From the NCBI RefSeq assembly GCF_040581485.1, contig NC_090133.1:9486001-9550000 (forward strand): a DNA stretch of 64,000 nucleotides, given 5' to 3'. The notes below the pieces were generated by a model that saw only the letters and a list, made by a program, of their open reading frames with translations, did not search any database and was not told the DNA's origin. Made by a program: the position numbers and the translations under genes. Below, in pieces: positions 19,001 to 29,359 of this stretch. The DNA comes from Linepithema humile. Its lineage: Eukaryota > Arthropoda > Insecta > Hymenoptera > Formicidae. Each line of letters starts with the position of its first letter. The first letter of the stretch is position 1.

Positions 19001-21303
19001 GCCTCAGCTCTTTTGACGAAGTTAGCGATCTAGTACTAGTATAGACATCTGTGTCCGCAAGATCTATAGAGAGAAGGTTACCTCAGGAAAACCGGTTGTG
19101 GGCGAGGGACGATGAAGTAAGGGGGGAGCATGATGATCTCATCGACAAACAGTAGATGTCTGAGATAGCTTCTGTTTGCCGATGAGATCATCATTGCCCC
19201 TCTTGCCGCTCGCCCCGCTCAGCATTTGTCCCTCTTGCCGCTCGTCCCTCTTTGCGCGTGAGGTAACCTTCTCTCTATAGATCTTGGTTGTTTTGCACAA
19301 GCAGTGATGCGATGTTTTCTACCGGGCTCCCGGCTTCCGAGCGCCACACAAGCGAGAAGCGTGTACATGTGCTGCGCGGAACGCTTTGCGCAGCACATGT
19401 ACGCGCTTTACGCTTGTGTGGGGCTCGGAAGCCGGGAGCCCGGTAGGAAATATCGTATCCCTGCGCACAAGCGTTGTAAGATGTCAGGATATTATCTGTG
19501 CAGTGTGCAGCAAAAGGTTTGTTCTTTATAGCTGAACTGGCTGTACTAGTTCAGAGTTTATCTTTTTCCCTCTACATTGGAAGGAGAAAGATAAACTCTG
19601 AACTAGTGCAGCCAGTTCAGCTATAAAAAACAGATCTAAAGTAAAGAAAGTTATCAGTGCAGTGCAGTGTGCAGTAAAGATTAAGCTATAAAGAAAAACG
19701 TAATCGTGCATTGTGCGAAAATGGTGTTGTGCTTTGTACCTTTATGCAAAAATAGATCGGATTATCGAAACTGGAAAAAAGATATTGATAAGAAGAATCG
19801 TTTAAAAATTACATTCCACAAGTAATAAAATATATTATTTTATTGAAAGAATAATGTATGTGTTTGTGTGATAGTTTAATCACAGTTGTTTTCTATAGTT
19901 TTCCAAAAAATTCTATAATACGCAGTTTTTGTGGTTGGAAATATTAAATATTAATTTAACATCTATTCCAACAAAAGCACGCATTTGTTCAGCTCATTTT
20001 GATGAAAAGTATTTTGACAGAACATCTACTTCGATAAACCGATTACGACCAAATGCATTACCAAATGTAAATAAATAATGTCTAATATTTCTCTTAATTT
20101 TCATGTAGAATATGTCTCAATTAAAATTATTTATTTTTTGTTTATGTTTATATATTCTAGAGAAACTCTGGAACAACATTGCCTTTAAACCTCTCAATAG
20201 TAACACAGAAATTTTCTGCTATTGATCTACAAGAGAAAATTTTAAAAAAATCGAAAAAGTGTCATTATCCATTCTTGAACCAGGTAATTCAAAGAATTTA
20301 ATGCATGAAACGTTAAGATCAATTACAAATGACTGTATACGTAATAATAATAAGTTTTTATTAACATTTTATTTTTAAATTATTAAGTAAGATATTAATA
20401 GAAAAAAAGCGATTTAACTTTAATGTAGCAAAATCATTGTAGATGTTATTATTAATATTATTATGTTTTTAGCTCAATCTTCAACATCTCAAGCAGACAA
20501 GGCAACGGTTTCGGATGGTTTCGTTTGATTTGATTTAAACTCTCCAGAAAAACGCAGATTGAGACAAAGAATTAAATTTCTGAAAGAAGAATACGCAAAA
20601 CAAATAAAAAACTTACAACAAAATTTGCGACGTAGCGCTAATGAAAATGCCAAATTGAAGGATGTATTGAATACTTTGAAAAAACAACATTTATTAAATG
20701 AAGAACAAGCTGATATTTTACATACATTAGATGGGTCTAATGGTGAACTTTTTAAACGACTAATGAAGAAAAAGAATACTCAGCCTTTATCTAAACAGTA
20801 TAATGAACAATTGCGGTGCTTTGCATTAAATACTTGCGACAATTCAAATAGTCAACGCCAATTTTTTAATAAACTTATATTGTTCAAAGGCCAATAAAAA
20901 TTGTTACACACAAAATTTGTATTTATTTGCAAAAACAACATATCTTTAATATTATTTATTTCTTAATAAATTAACACAATTTCAACCTATGCAATTTTTA
21001 TACTTTTATAATAAGAGGTACTGAGCATGCGCAGAATTGTAACCAATAAGAAGTGGGCACACAAATATGACGGCCCCCCGTCCCTCTGGCTTCCCCCCCT
21101 GACCACGCAAGTGAGCTTTACACTCCGTCCCTATATTTCCTATGTCTATGGCATTGTCTAATCACCTTATGCTCTCTCCAGGTCCTCCATGGCACCAATC
21201 CGTTCTTCATTGTAGTGCAACAGAATTCAGTGCAACAGTTCACGGTATTTGTTGCACTTGGTTTTGAGCAAGAACAAGCAGTGCAGGGCAGTGCGAGAAT
21301 CGG
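16035..21303 (+). CDS. Candidate host exon split by two P-like insertions
   Basis: Reading 16035-16057, then 18035-18123, then 21159-21303 (removing each P-like element and one TSD copy) gives an uninterrupted frame of 85 codons. It starts at an ATG (MEAAILVFLLDG) and ends at a consensus donor, CGG|GTAAGT. I do not recognise the product. No residue pattern points to a family, and the length could arise by chance, so this is a hypothesis. If real, the gene is destroyed or depends on splicing out 5 kb of transposon. Confidence 0.25.
16259..16740 (+). pseudogene. THAP gene, left arm of foldback, frameshifted
   Basis: From the ATG at 16259 the frame gives MPCCVAVNCTNRTEKG...QQQWIRNLRRV and then loses frame near 16375, where the mirror copy has two more bases. 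Exon 2 (about 16575-16740) reads FEESQFFETGRADNWRKL, then PNAIPTLFD, the THAP box, and ends before GTAAGT. The H of C-x2-H has also changed (CAT to CGT). It cannot make a normal THAP domain. Confidence 0.65.
16918..17392 (-). pseudogene. THAP gene, right arm of foldback, independently damaged
   Basis: The minus-strand copy keeps VAVNCTNRTEKGVGVFAFP and LRRESWTPIKSSRLCE up to a GTAAG donor at 17234, and HFE plus PNAIPTLFDIPDP in exon 2. The start region is frame-shifted and exon 2 has a TGA where the other arm has CGA. The lesions differ from the left arm, so each arm decayed on its own. Confidence 0.65.
17735..18018. mobile_element. Small P-like MITE, 284 bp
   Basis: Ends CATAGATATATTACATATAG and mirror. 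Exact TSD ATAGTGCC (17727-17734, 18019-18026). Confidence 0.8.
18435..18561. repeat. Hairpin MITE with CTGCGTTCAGCAGAAC arms
   Basis: GGCTGCGTTCAGCAGAACAA at the left is mirrored by TTGTTCTGCTGAACGCGCC at the right. CAAT lies on both sides, a possible short TSD. Confidence 0.55.
18572..18727. mobile_element. GGCCGGTATTCATAG MITE, divergent interior
   Basis: Complete ends on both sides (GGCCGGTATTCATAGTC and mirror), but the middle is unrelated to the 159-bp copies and contains CGTCGTCATCGTCGTC. Confidence 0.7.
18728..18875. mobile_element. 159-bp GGCCGGTATTCATAG MITE lacking its first 11 bp
   Basis: It continues directly from the end of the preceding copy at ATAGTCCG, so the two share or have lost one terminal GGCCGGTATTC. 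The rest matches the 159-bp family. Confidence 0.75.
19302..19463. mobile_element. hAT-like palindromic MITE, CAGTGATGCGATG ends
   Basis: Arms CAGTGATGCGATGTTTTCTA and CGGGCTCCCGGCTTCCGAGC are mirrored. The TSD is TGCACAAG/CGCACAAG (19294-19301, 19464-19471). A one-sided fragment of the same family is at 33191. Confidence 0.75.
19528..19631. repeat. Hairpin repeat, about 104 bp
   Basis: TTTATAGCTGAACTGGCTG at the left is mirrored by CAGCCAGTTCAGCTATAAA at the right, with arms of about 45 bp. No gene. Confidence 0.6.
19721..20897 (+). pseudogene. P-type transposase N-terminus: THAP plus coiled coil
   Basis: Exon 1 (19721-19821) reads MVLCFVPLCKNRSDYRNW and ends TFH at a GTAATA donor. Exon 2 (from 19899) begins FPKN, is frame-shifted near 19925, then gives FLWLEILNINLTSIPTKA, ICSAHFDEKYFDR and LRPNALPN. 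A third block (about 20540-20897) has RRLRQRIKFLKEEYAKQIKN, a coiled coil, then LNEEQADIL and YNEQLRCFALNTC. These match the region between THAP and the catalytic domain of P transposases. No catalytic residues follow. The close likeness of exon 1 to the microprotein at 11374 shows the two elements are relatives. Confidence 0.65.
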
Positions 21304-21630
21304 GTAAGTTGATAATGGTGGGAAATTTAAAAAGTACACATAACCTATTATAAATATTAAAGTAACCTATTTAATATTAAAGTAATTAGTAATTCTCTTA
21401 AAATTAAATTATAACCACTGAAATTGTACTAATAATCTGAATTTCAGAAAATCAAACTGTGATAGTGCTAACTTTTATTAAATGTGAAAAATTTTATCTT
21501 TTTAGAGAAACTAAACGTACATAAAAGTTTTTTATGCTGTATTTGCGTAACATAAAATTATACTTATTGTTAATAATAATTGCAAATTTATAGAACAGCT
21601 GAAAAATATGTATGTATATATATATATATA
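21304..21630. other. AT-rich stretch without a recognised gene
   Basis: It begins with the GTAAGT donor-like sequence noted for 16035-21303. The rest is AT-rich and ends in (TA)n next to the palindromic element at 21631. Confidence 0.5.
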
Positions 21631-22091
21631 CAGGGTGTCTGGCAATAATCGCCCCACCGGTCATATACAGGTAGAGGAGGTCAAATCGAGTAGAAAAGTC
21701 CTTTACCATTTTTTAATTTTCATAATAAGTACTGAGTAATTAACGAAAAAAGATCGGCGAATCCGCGCGAGTAAAGCGCGCGCGGTGAGAAGGACGTCCC
21801 ACTGCTACGCGATTACTAGGACACAAGGATCTAGCGTTACGCGCCGCTCGTATGTTGCCATTGTCATTTGTAGAGCGCTCCTCCCAACGCTTCATCGCGC
21901 GCCTAGTGATCGCATAGCAGTGGGATGTACTTCTCGCTGCGCGCGCTTTACTTGCACGGATTCACCAATCTTTTTTCGTTAATTACTTAGTACTTATTAC
22001 AAAAATCAAAAAATGGTAAAGGACTTTTCTACTCGATTTGACCTCCTCTACCTGTATATGACCGGTGGGGCGATTATTGCCAGACACCCTG
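21631..22091. mobile_element. CAGGGTGTC palindromic element 1, mariner-like ends
   Basis: The ends CAGGGTGTCTGGCAATAATC and mirror have arms of about 200 bp, and the left end follows (TA)n. The motif CGAGTAGAAAAGTCCTTTAC recurs in the TIRs at 49163, 56400 and 63404. The centre has short GC-rich sequence but no gene. Confidence 0.7.
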
Positions 22092-22109
22092 CATATATAT
22101 GTATATATA

Positions 22110-22991
22110 CAGCGTGTGTCAAAAGTTCCGAGACGGCTAAATAATTTGAAATATACGCATCACAGAGGAAAATGACCTCGACAAAAGTTGTAGGATTTTT
22201 CTCGGGCAATCCAATGGTGACCTTAGATTTGGTCTTGTCCGTGATCTTCAAGGTCATTTCAAGGTCAAATCAAATTTTTTAAATAGAAACCTTTATTTTT
22301 GATTCCAAAATTTAATAGCTGGTGTCAAGAGCTTTTCAAAACACTATAACGAAGTTATTTTTCATTAAGTATTTTTCGAGTTATGAGGCTTGAAAGCCTT
22401 TTTACAGCATTTTGACATAAAATACAAAATATCTTGTAAAACATTCAATTTTCGGAAATCTTACCTTAATACTTTTATGCACAAAATAATGAGACAAATC
22501 AATTGGTATAAAGAAAACACATAGTTGCTTTCAAGAAAAAATATGTAATTTGCAACATGCAACTGCATACTTTTTTTAAAAACCAATGTGTTTTTTTTAT
22601 ACTAATTGATTCGTCTCATTATTTTGTGCATAAAAATATTAAGGTAAGATTTCCGAAAATTGAATGTTTTACAACATATTTTGTATTTTATGTCAAAATG
22701 CTGTAACTTTCAAGCCTCATAACTCGAAAAGTACTTAATAAAAAATAACTTCATTATAATGTTTGAAAAGTTCTTGACCCAGCTATTAGATTTTGGAATA
22801 AAAAATAGAGGTTTCTATTTAAAAAATTTGATTTGACCATGAAATGACCTTGAAGGTCACGGGCAAGGCCAAATCTAAGGTCACCATCGGATTGCCCGAG
22901 AAAAATCCTACAACTTTTGTCGAGGTCATTTTCCTCTGTGATGCGTATTTTTCAAATTATCCAGCCGTCCCGGAACTTTTGACACACGCTG
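22110..22991. mobile_element. CAGCGTGTGTC palindromic element 2
   Basis: Ends CAGCGTGTGTCAAAAGTTCC and mirror, with arms spanning almost the whole 882 bp. TA lies on both sides. The open frames at both ends are the same arm read twice and are not treated as genes. Confidence 0.7.
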
Positions 22992-22995
22992 TATA

Positions 22996-23000
22996 TATAT

Positions 23001-23041
<41 letters not shown>
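22996..23041. repeat. (TA)n microsatellite
   Basis: Alternating TA between two CAGGGTGT-type elements, which use TA as their target. Confidence 0.8.
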
Positions 23042-23044
<3 letters not shown>

Positions 23045-23397
23045 GGTGTCCCATTTAACTTGAGACAACTAAATATTTCGAAAAATAAGCATTGTACGAA
23101 AAAATGTCCCAAATAAACTTTTAATATTATCAAGGGGGACGTCTGCCTGTGTAAAAATTAACCCGCCCCTATTGCCTCTTGGGGGTGGGGTAGGTGGCAA
23201 CTTTGAAATTTTTAATGGGAACCCCCATTTTTTATTGCAGATTCGGATTCCTTGAAAAAAAATACGCAAGTTTTGTCCGAGACATTTTTTCGAATCGTGA
23301 TAGATGGCGCTGTAATCAGTGAAAATTAGTTTTTGCCATTTTCTCTCATTATCGGGATGCTTTATTTCGGTGAGTCCCCTTGCCTCTCACTATTTAA

Positions 23398-23601
23398 TTA
23401 CAATAAATGCTCGAAATGATGACTTTCCATTTCGATGCATTTATTAACTTGAGCTTGGAATGCTTGTACACATGTAGAAAGTGTATCTGGCGTTATTTGT
23501 GCGCAAGCATATCTAATACGTTCCACCATGTTTTCTCGAGTATTTGGTACTTCTGTATACACTTTTTCTTTAAGGTAACATAAAATTATTTCAACTTTCA
23601 A
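23398..23601 (-). pseudogene. Mariner-type transposase C-terminus, left arm
   Basis: The frame includes LKEKVYTEVPNTRENMVERI and, at its end, CIEMESHHFEHLL. This is the usual end of insect mariner-like transposases: a V-Y...P block, a helical stretch with R-Y-A-C, and a final C-I...H-F-E-H. The upstream D-D-D/E core is missing. Confidence 0.65.
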
Positions 23602-23961
23602 AATTATTTCAAAATTATTTCAACTTTCTCCTTTAAAGATAAATAATCCATTATTTATTTGCTGAAATAAAGAACGCGTCCGTAAAAAACAAGTAGCTAG
23701 CGTACGTATTACTGAAATTTACTTGACTTGAAATTTAAAGAATCCAGTTATTGAAGAATTGTTCTGACTTAATTTCTTTCATTTATTTTGTTTTTCCTTT
23801 TCAGTATTATCAGTATTTCAGAAATTTACTACATATGTAGATGCCTCATAATTTTAGTACGCTAGTTACTTGTTTTTTTACGGACGCGTTCTTTATTTCA
23901 GCAAATAAATAATGGATTGTTTATCTTTAGAGGAGAAAGTTGAAATAATTTTGAAATAATT

Positions 23962-24165
23962 TTGAAAGTTGAAATAATTTTATGTTACCTTAAAGAAAAA
24001 GTGTATACAGAAGTACCAAATACTCGAGAAAACATGGTGGAACGTATTAGATATGCTTGCGCACAAATAACGCCAGATACACTTTCTACATGTGTAAAAG
24101 CATTCCAAGCTCGAGTTAATAAATGCATCGAAATAGAAGGTCATTATTTCGAGCATTTATTGTAA
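23962..24165 (+). pseudogene. Mariner-type transposase C-terminus, right arm
   Basis: Mirror of the fragment at 23398-23601, with the same LKEKVYTEVPNTRENMVERI and an end reading IEIEGHYFEHLL. It differs at a few codons, so the arms have diverged slightly since they formed. Confidence 0.65.
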
Positions 24166-24521
24166 TTGAATAGTGAGAGGCGAGGGGATTCACCAAAATA
24201 AAGCACCCCGATGGTGAAAGAAAATGGCAAAAACTAATTTTCACTGATTACAGCGCCATCTATCACGATTCGAAAAAATGTCTCAGACAAAACTTACGTA
24301 TTTTTTTCCAAGGAATCCGAATCTGCAATAAAAAATGGGGGTTCCCATTTAAAATTTTAAAGTTGTCACCCGCCCCACCCCCAAGGGGCGGTGGGGGCGG
24401 ATTAATTTTTACACAGGCAGACGTCCTCCTTGATAATATTAAAAGTTTATTTGGGACATTTTTTCGTACAATGCTTATTTTTCAAAATATTTAGTTGTCT
24501 CAAGTTAAATGGGACACCCTG

Positions 24522-25598
24522 TATATGTACATACATATCCGATGCAGCAATCGCTCTGATTTTCTCTGATATATACATACATATCCGATGCAGCAATCTG
24601 ATTTTCCGCCGGTAGAAAATCGCACAGGTGGTCGCACCACTTGTACTGGAGTGCGTATCGCTGCCGCCACAATCAGCTACCGGCTGGCAAGTGGGTGCAC
24701 TTGGGTACTGTTACTGGGGTATTGCTGCTGATGTATAGCGATCGCCGCTATTCCTGGAACTGTGTCGTGTGCGCGATTTCACTCGGCATCAGACTCCATC
24801 GACGACAGTAGGCGGCAGCGGTGGTGGTGGCAACGGCGGCAATAGGAAAACAGAGAAGGGCTATAAAGTGGATGATTGGTTAGATGGAAGGGCGTGAGAG
24901 TTCCCCTCGAATGATCCGCAGGGATGTATCAAACTACCGAGAGCGGAACTAGAAAGAGAGAAAGAAAGAGCGAAAAAAGAGAGAGGAGAGACACAGAAAA
25001 GGAGGCGGTGGAAGAGGGTGGCCACGGGTGAAAGGCAAAAGAGCGCGAAACGTAGGGAGAAGAGAGAAGGCTAATAAAGAGAAGAATAGTCAGACGCAAT
25101 AGGCGCGGGCGTAGATAAAAGCGGACGATGGCGTATGTTGCCTCATCGTCGTCGTTGTCGTCGTCGTGCGGCTCTCCGCAATAATTGGAGCTATCCCGCA
25201 CGCGTTGAACTGACTTTTCAGCGTATTAGCCTCAGATAATCGTGCAAATTAAACGGCGCGTGGCGATCAAGAAGTAGGACATTCCGCAATGACATTATGT
25301 GACGGCAAGTTCTGTATAATGCGTTGTCGCGAGACTGAGTAGTATAATTTTGCAAAATAGATACATATTTCTTTCTCGGATACATTAAATGCGCATTTGC
25401 GAGAACTATGAGTTTAATTTATTATTGTATCAAGTTGCTACACATTCTCAGTTAATGTAACTTAACTCGCTGATATTTTCTATAAATAAAATAATTAATT
25501 ACTTCGAGAATACGTAATCGGTTACATGATTGATCACTTTTAATTACGATAATCTTCACCGACATATTGATCGAGACTTTCTTATCGATTCTGGAAGT
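24522..25598. other. Mostly unique sequence, GC- and GA-rich; no gene assigned
   Basis: It opens with a short direct repeat (CATACATATCCGATGCAGCA at about 24531 and 24578). From 24620 to 25250 it is higher in GC, with GCGGTGGTGGTGGCAACGG and a GAGAAAGAAAGAGCG purine tract, then turns AT-rich. Insect promoters and 5' exons can look like this, but no start codon with clear coding continuation was found. The long minus-strand frame at 24929-25201 is low-complexity. Confidence 0.4.
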
Positions 25599-25606
25599 CT
25601 AGGAAT

Positions 25607-25805
25607 CAGTGATGCAAGATCGAGCATCCTGCATCAAGCACCACATGAGGGGAAGAGCCCTCACGACTCCTACGACTCATACGCTATTGGAACGGCGAGC
25701 GCACACGGACACGTGACGTCAACGATGCTCGCTTGTGTGGTGCCGCCATGGTAGGGGCTCTTCCCTTCATGTGCTTGATGCAGGATGCTCGATCTTGCAT
25801 CACTG
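25607..25805. mobile_element. hAT-like palindromic MITE, 199 bp
   Basis: Ends CAGTGATGCAAGATCGAGCA and mirror, with arms of about 55 bp. Exact 8-bp TSD CTAGGAAT (25599-25606, 25806-25813). The CAGTGATGC start is shared with the element at 19302. Confidence 0.85.
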
Positions 25806-25813
25806 CTAGGAAT

Positions 25814-26515
25814 TGACATAAATGTGTTAAATGTCGGAATGAGAGATATAAAGCGAATTTTCCGTACCTATGTCACACGCAGCTAGTGTAAACTTTGCAA
25901 TTATGTCCTGATTGTAACGACGGCACGCTTGCCGCTGTGCACGCTGGTCAAGGCAAACAGGTGTCCTTGTGCTATATCGTATTATTGACGTATCGTACTT
26001 CGCAGTCGCCGTGATAGTCTGGACCCGGTACGGAGGGTCGATGATCGGGAAGAGCTCGACTCTCGCTCTCTCATTCCTTCTTACGGGCTTGCAAGGGATT
26101 CTGGCTCACGTAATAAAAATTTTACATGTAGGCATGTGCCGATTTTGCCATGTACCCCCCCCCCCCTCCCTCCCGCCCCATATCTTCTTCATCAACCTAC
26201 TACAGGAAAAAAAAGACATTTTTGCCGGAACCATATTTGTCCCAAGAAACAATATAAGAGATAATAGCTACGAGAAAATGTTTTTGTAAAAAAGAGAATA
26301 TATCGAAAGTAAACTGACGAATTCGACAGAAAGATTAATTATTTAAGCTATTTTTATTGTTTCGGCGTTATAGATTCAGCATGGTGACGTAGATTGGGTA
26401 AAGCTTATCTATCTATTTTTTATTATAAAAAAAAATAGATACATGATAAAAGAGAATACAAATATCTATTTATTAATTTTCTGAACTCTAGCACTTTAGG
26501 ATCAATACATTAGAT
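25814..26515. other. Unique sequence; no gene recognised
   Basis: GC-moderate to about 26,300, with a C-run near 26,155, then AT-rich. A 106-codon frame (25969-26289) has no recognisable motif and crosses the C-run, so it was not called a gene. Confidence 0.4.
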
Positions 26516-26940
26516 CAGGGCTCGGAATTATTTTATCTTTTCGGCCGATTCTTATGGTATACGCCTCCTTTTCTTTCCTTACCACGCGCGCGGCAGCCGC
26601 TAGGGTCAGCGCTGCCGAGCGTTAGGAGCGGCGCTATCCGATAAATGTTAGGTTCTTCTCCCTTGATCATTAAAAGTTAAAAAAATTTATTAAAAATATT
26701 TTTTTTATTTTTAAATTTATTATGTGAAAATATTTCAATAGATTTCCACGTTACCCATGAGGTACTATTGCTATTGAGAAAAAAAATATTTTTAATAAAT
26801 TTTTTTAACATTAATCGGATAGCGCCGTTCCTAACGCTCGGCGGCGCTGGTCCTAGCGACTGCTGCGCGCGCGGTAAAGAAAGGAAAGGAGGCGTATACC
26901 ACGAGAATCGGCCGAAAAGATGAAGTAATTCCGAGCCCTG
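26516..26940. mobile_element. hAT-like palindromic MITE, 425 bp
   Basis: Ends CAGGGCTCGGAATTA and mirror, with arms including TTTTCGGCCGATTCT and CGGATAGCGCCG. TSD CATTAGAT/CGTTAGAT (26508-26515, 26941-26948). A relative begins at 63602. Confidence 0.8.
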
Positions 26941-26948
26941 CGTTAGAT

Positions 26949-27570
26949 ATAACATCTTATTTTTCTACATTTTTACTTTTTTTTTTTTGATGATAAGAAT
27001 ATGATGAATATAATAAAAATATATTTCAATTATGTATGATGAGAAAAAGAAAATTCTGAAGATAATTTATTGTTCTGTGTAGACATATCTGTAATTGCAG
27101 TGATGAAAAAAGAAGACAATGAGATTTATATATTCGATAAAATAGAATAAATACGATATTTGAGACAATATCACTTGTTAGATTTAAAGCAATCGTCGCT
27201 TATTCATTTTCTGATGTTTTAAAATAGTCATCTGTATGCATTTAAAAATTGTTGTATGTTGTATTATGTGCTATAAAATTTCCGTATATATTTCCGAATA
27301 AATATTTGTGCAGAGCAGAGGCTAAAAAACTTAAAAATACGTAAATATTCATACATAGATGCAAAAAGCTGTCTAATGCTGTTAAAGATATGCATTAAAC
27401 AATTATATAAGGCAGATAAAAATATATTCTATGCGAATGTTTTATATCTATAAGATACACATTGATTTGAAAACGATATTTATATATGATACTTTTTTTT
27501 ATTGCAAAATTGTCACTTGATTCCTAACTGGATACTGAATTTCGAATCCTTCATCGAAATGTTGTCACCG
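26949..27570. other. AT-rich stretch, nothing recognised
   Basis: No open frame, inverted repeat or conserved motif stood out. It may be an intron or decayed sequence upstream of the dynein fragment. Confidence 0.5.
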
Positions 27571-28019
27571 GAGATTTTCGATTGTGGATGACGTCCGAGC
27601 CGTTATACTATTTGTAGTTTTATTAAAAAAGTTTTATTAAAACATTTACAATTAAAATATTTTACAAAAGAATTTATCATGTTTTATCTCACGTCTTTAT
27701 GTCATGTTGCATTTTTACGTATGATATTTGTACGTTATCAACTACAGCATTATTTGATGATTATGTGAGATATAAGTATAAAAGATTTACCTTTCAACAA
27801 TCCATCACTGTTTGGTATGCATTCAAATGATATAAATTGCATGCAAACGAAAGCATACGCCTGCCTCGCAACTCTATCAAGTATACAGTGTAAAGACCTT
27901 GGTATTGTAATCACAAATGTCGAACAAGTGACAAGTGAAATAACTAATAATATGTTAGTCATAATTTCTGAACCCTTTAACTTAATTGTGATGCAAATGA
28001 GGTACATATTGTACGATAT

Positions 28020-29359
28020 ATTTTTTACATGGAATCCTTGCAAACAATGTACCTAATTCGAAAAGAAACATAAAAAATAGTTTTGATCTAGTTGAAAAGT
28101 TGAACGGTGTTTTTTTAGAATCGGATCATTGCCTTGCTTCTTTAGATGTTGTTTCTCTTTTTACGAACATTCCTGTTGAAAAGGCAATAGAAAGCATAAA
28201 AAACAGATGGGAATGGATTAGAAGGTACAATTCCATACCAATAGAAGAATTTTTAATTGGTATCAATTTAGTTTTAAATTCAACGTATTTTAGTTTTAAT
28301 AAAGTAATTTACAAGCAAATTTTTGGCACTCCAATGGGTTCTCCTCTCTCTCCAATAATAGCAGAATTTGTGTTACAAGATTTGGAAAATTCAGCAATCG
28401 AACGTCTACCTTACAAATTACCGTTTTATTTTAGGTATGTTGACGACATACTATTTACGGCTCCAGAAAATCATTTAGACGAAGTTTTGGAGACATTCAA
28501 CTCAATGCATAGCAGATTACAATTCACATTGGAAAAAGGAATAAATAATCATATCAATTTCCTAAACGTTAAACTAATATCGGAAAACAATTTTATTAAA
28601 TTTGATTTGTTCCACAAACCTACTTTTTCGGGCAGATATTTAAGTTTTTATTCGCATCATCCCATGGCACACAAAAAAGGTGTTATCATTGGCTTATTTG
28701 ACAGAGTTGTAAAGTTAACACACCCACAATATTGGCACAAGAACATCGAGGAAATGATTTCCCTACTTTTAATTAACGGCTATCCATTGGAATTAATTTT
28801 TAATAGTATTAACGAAAGACTTAAAAAATTTAGCAATAATTGTTGTAATAAAAACAAAAATAGCAATGATAGAACGGGTTATTTTACGATACCATATATA
28901 AAAGAAACTTTTGATAAATTCACACGGAACATGAAAAAATACAATCATCATTTAGCCTTTTCGTGTAACAATAAACTTAATAGGTTTATAAAAACAGGGA
29001 AAGACATTATTGAATCCATGAGCCAATGTGATGTAGTATATAAGGTAACGTGTCATGATTGCGAGGCTAGTTATGTGGGACAAACAAAGAGAAAATTGAA
29101 AACTAGAATTAAAGAACACAAGTCGGATATAAATAAAAGAACGGGATCCCCTTCTGTCATTTCTTGTCATAGATTAGAAAAAAACCATGAAATGGATTGG
29201 GAGAATGTAGAAATATTAGACAAGGAAATGTCTTATAGCAAAAGGCTTATTTCCGAGATGTTGCACATAAAACGGCAAAAAACGAGTCTCAATAAGCAGA
29301 ACGATACTGAGTTACTGCCAAACTTGTATTTGCCAGTTCTCAATTTGTTTACTGCTTAA
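28020..29359 (+). CDS. Penelope-like element: reverse transcriptase with GIY-YIG endonuclease
   Basis: The frame is open from about 28020 (NNVPNSKRNIKNSFDLVEKL) to the stop at 29359. RT motifs in order: SLDVVSLFTNIP, FGTPMGSPLSPIIAEF, FRYVDDILF (the YVDD catalytic pair), then INFLNVKL and FDLFHKPTFSGRYL. After a spacer, VVYKVTCHDCEASYVGQTKR gives the GIY-YIG nuclease with its cysteines, followed by R..EH. RT plus GIY-YIG is diagnostic of Penelope-like elements. The N-terminal part of the RT is missing, as expected for a 5'-truncated copy. No stop or frameshift lies in the 440 codons present. It is inserted in the dynein remnant in the same orientation. Such enzymes copy RNA at a nicked chromosomal site. 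Confidence 0.85.

Larger units (their letters stand above)
18246..19053. mobile_element. P-like element, CACAGATGTC family
   Basis: TIR CACAGATGTCTATACTAGTA and mirror. Exact TSD TCCGCAAG (18238-18245, 19054-19061). It holds a CAACTGCTCAACAACTGCT tandem (18361-18410), a hairpin MITE and two 159-bp-family MITEs. Confidence 0.85.
18242..19286. mobile_element. MITE of the CAAGATCT family, copy 3, split
   Basis: The right part is 19062-19286. The first bases, CAAG, are at 18242, because the element at 18246 inserted four bases in and duplicated TCCGCAAG. Flanks GTTGTTCC and GTTGTTTT approximate an 8-bp TSD. Confidence 0.7.
18124..21150. mobile_element. P-like element with THAP plus coiled-coil coding remnant, 3.0 kb
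   Basis: The termini CATAGACATAG and CTATGTCTATG carry GCATTGCC/GCATTGTC as TSD (18116-18123, 21151-21158). Its ends resemble the THAP element at 11135. It contains several later insertions (18242, 18246, 18435, 18572, 19302, 19528) and a decayed transposase N-terminal gene at 19721-20897. It lies inside the possible host exon of 16035-21303. Confidence 0.75.
23042..24521. mobile_element. CAGGGTGTCC palindromic element 3 with transposase tails in both arms
   Basis: Ends CAGGGTGTCCCATTTAACTT and mirror, with TA on both sides. The arms are about 700 bp and meet near 23,780. Each arm carries the last 67 codons of a mariner-type transposase, reading outward. Confidence 0.75.

Noticed and set aside
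19302..19463. Bacterial-style terminator or CRISPR-like hairpin
   Set aside because: The hairpin is a transposon palindrome with an 8-bp TSD in a eukaryotic genome. No CRISPR-type spaced repeats occur anywhere in the window.
22048..23116. Frames beginning MTLKITDKTKSKVTIG and MTLKVTGKAKSKVTIG
   Set aside because: They are the two arms of one palindromic element read outward; the likeness is due to the inverted repeat, with no protein family match.
24929..25201. 90-codon minus-strand frame
   Set aside because: It is the reverse of a GA-rich purine tract (serine/leucine low complexity) without homology signals.
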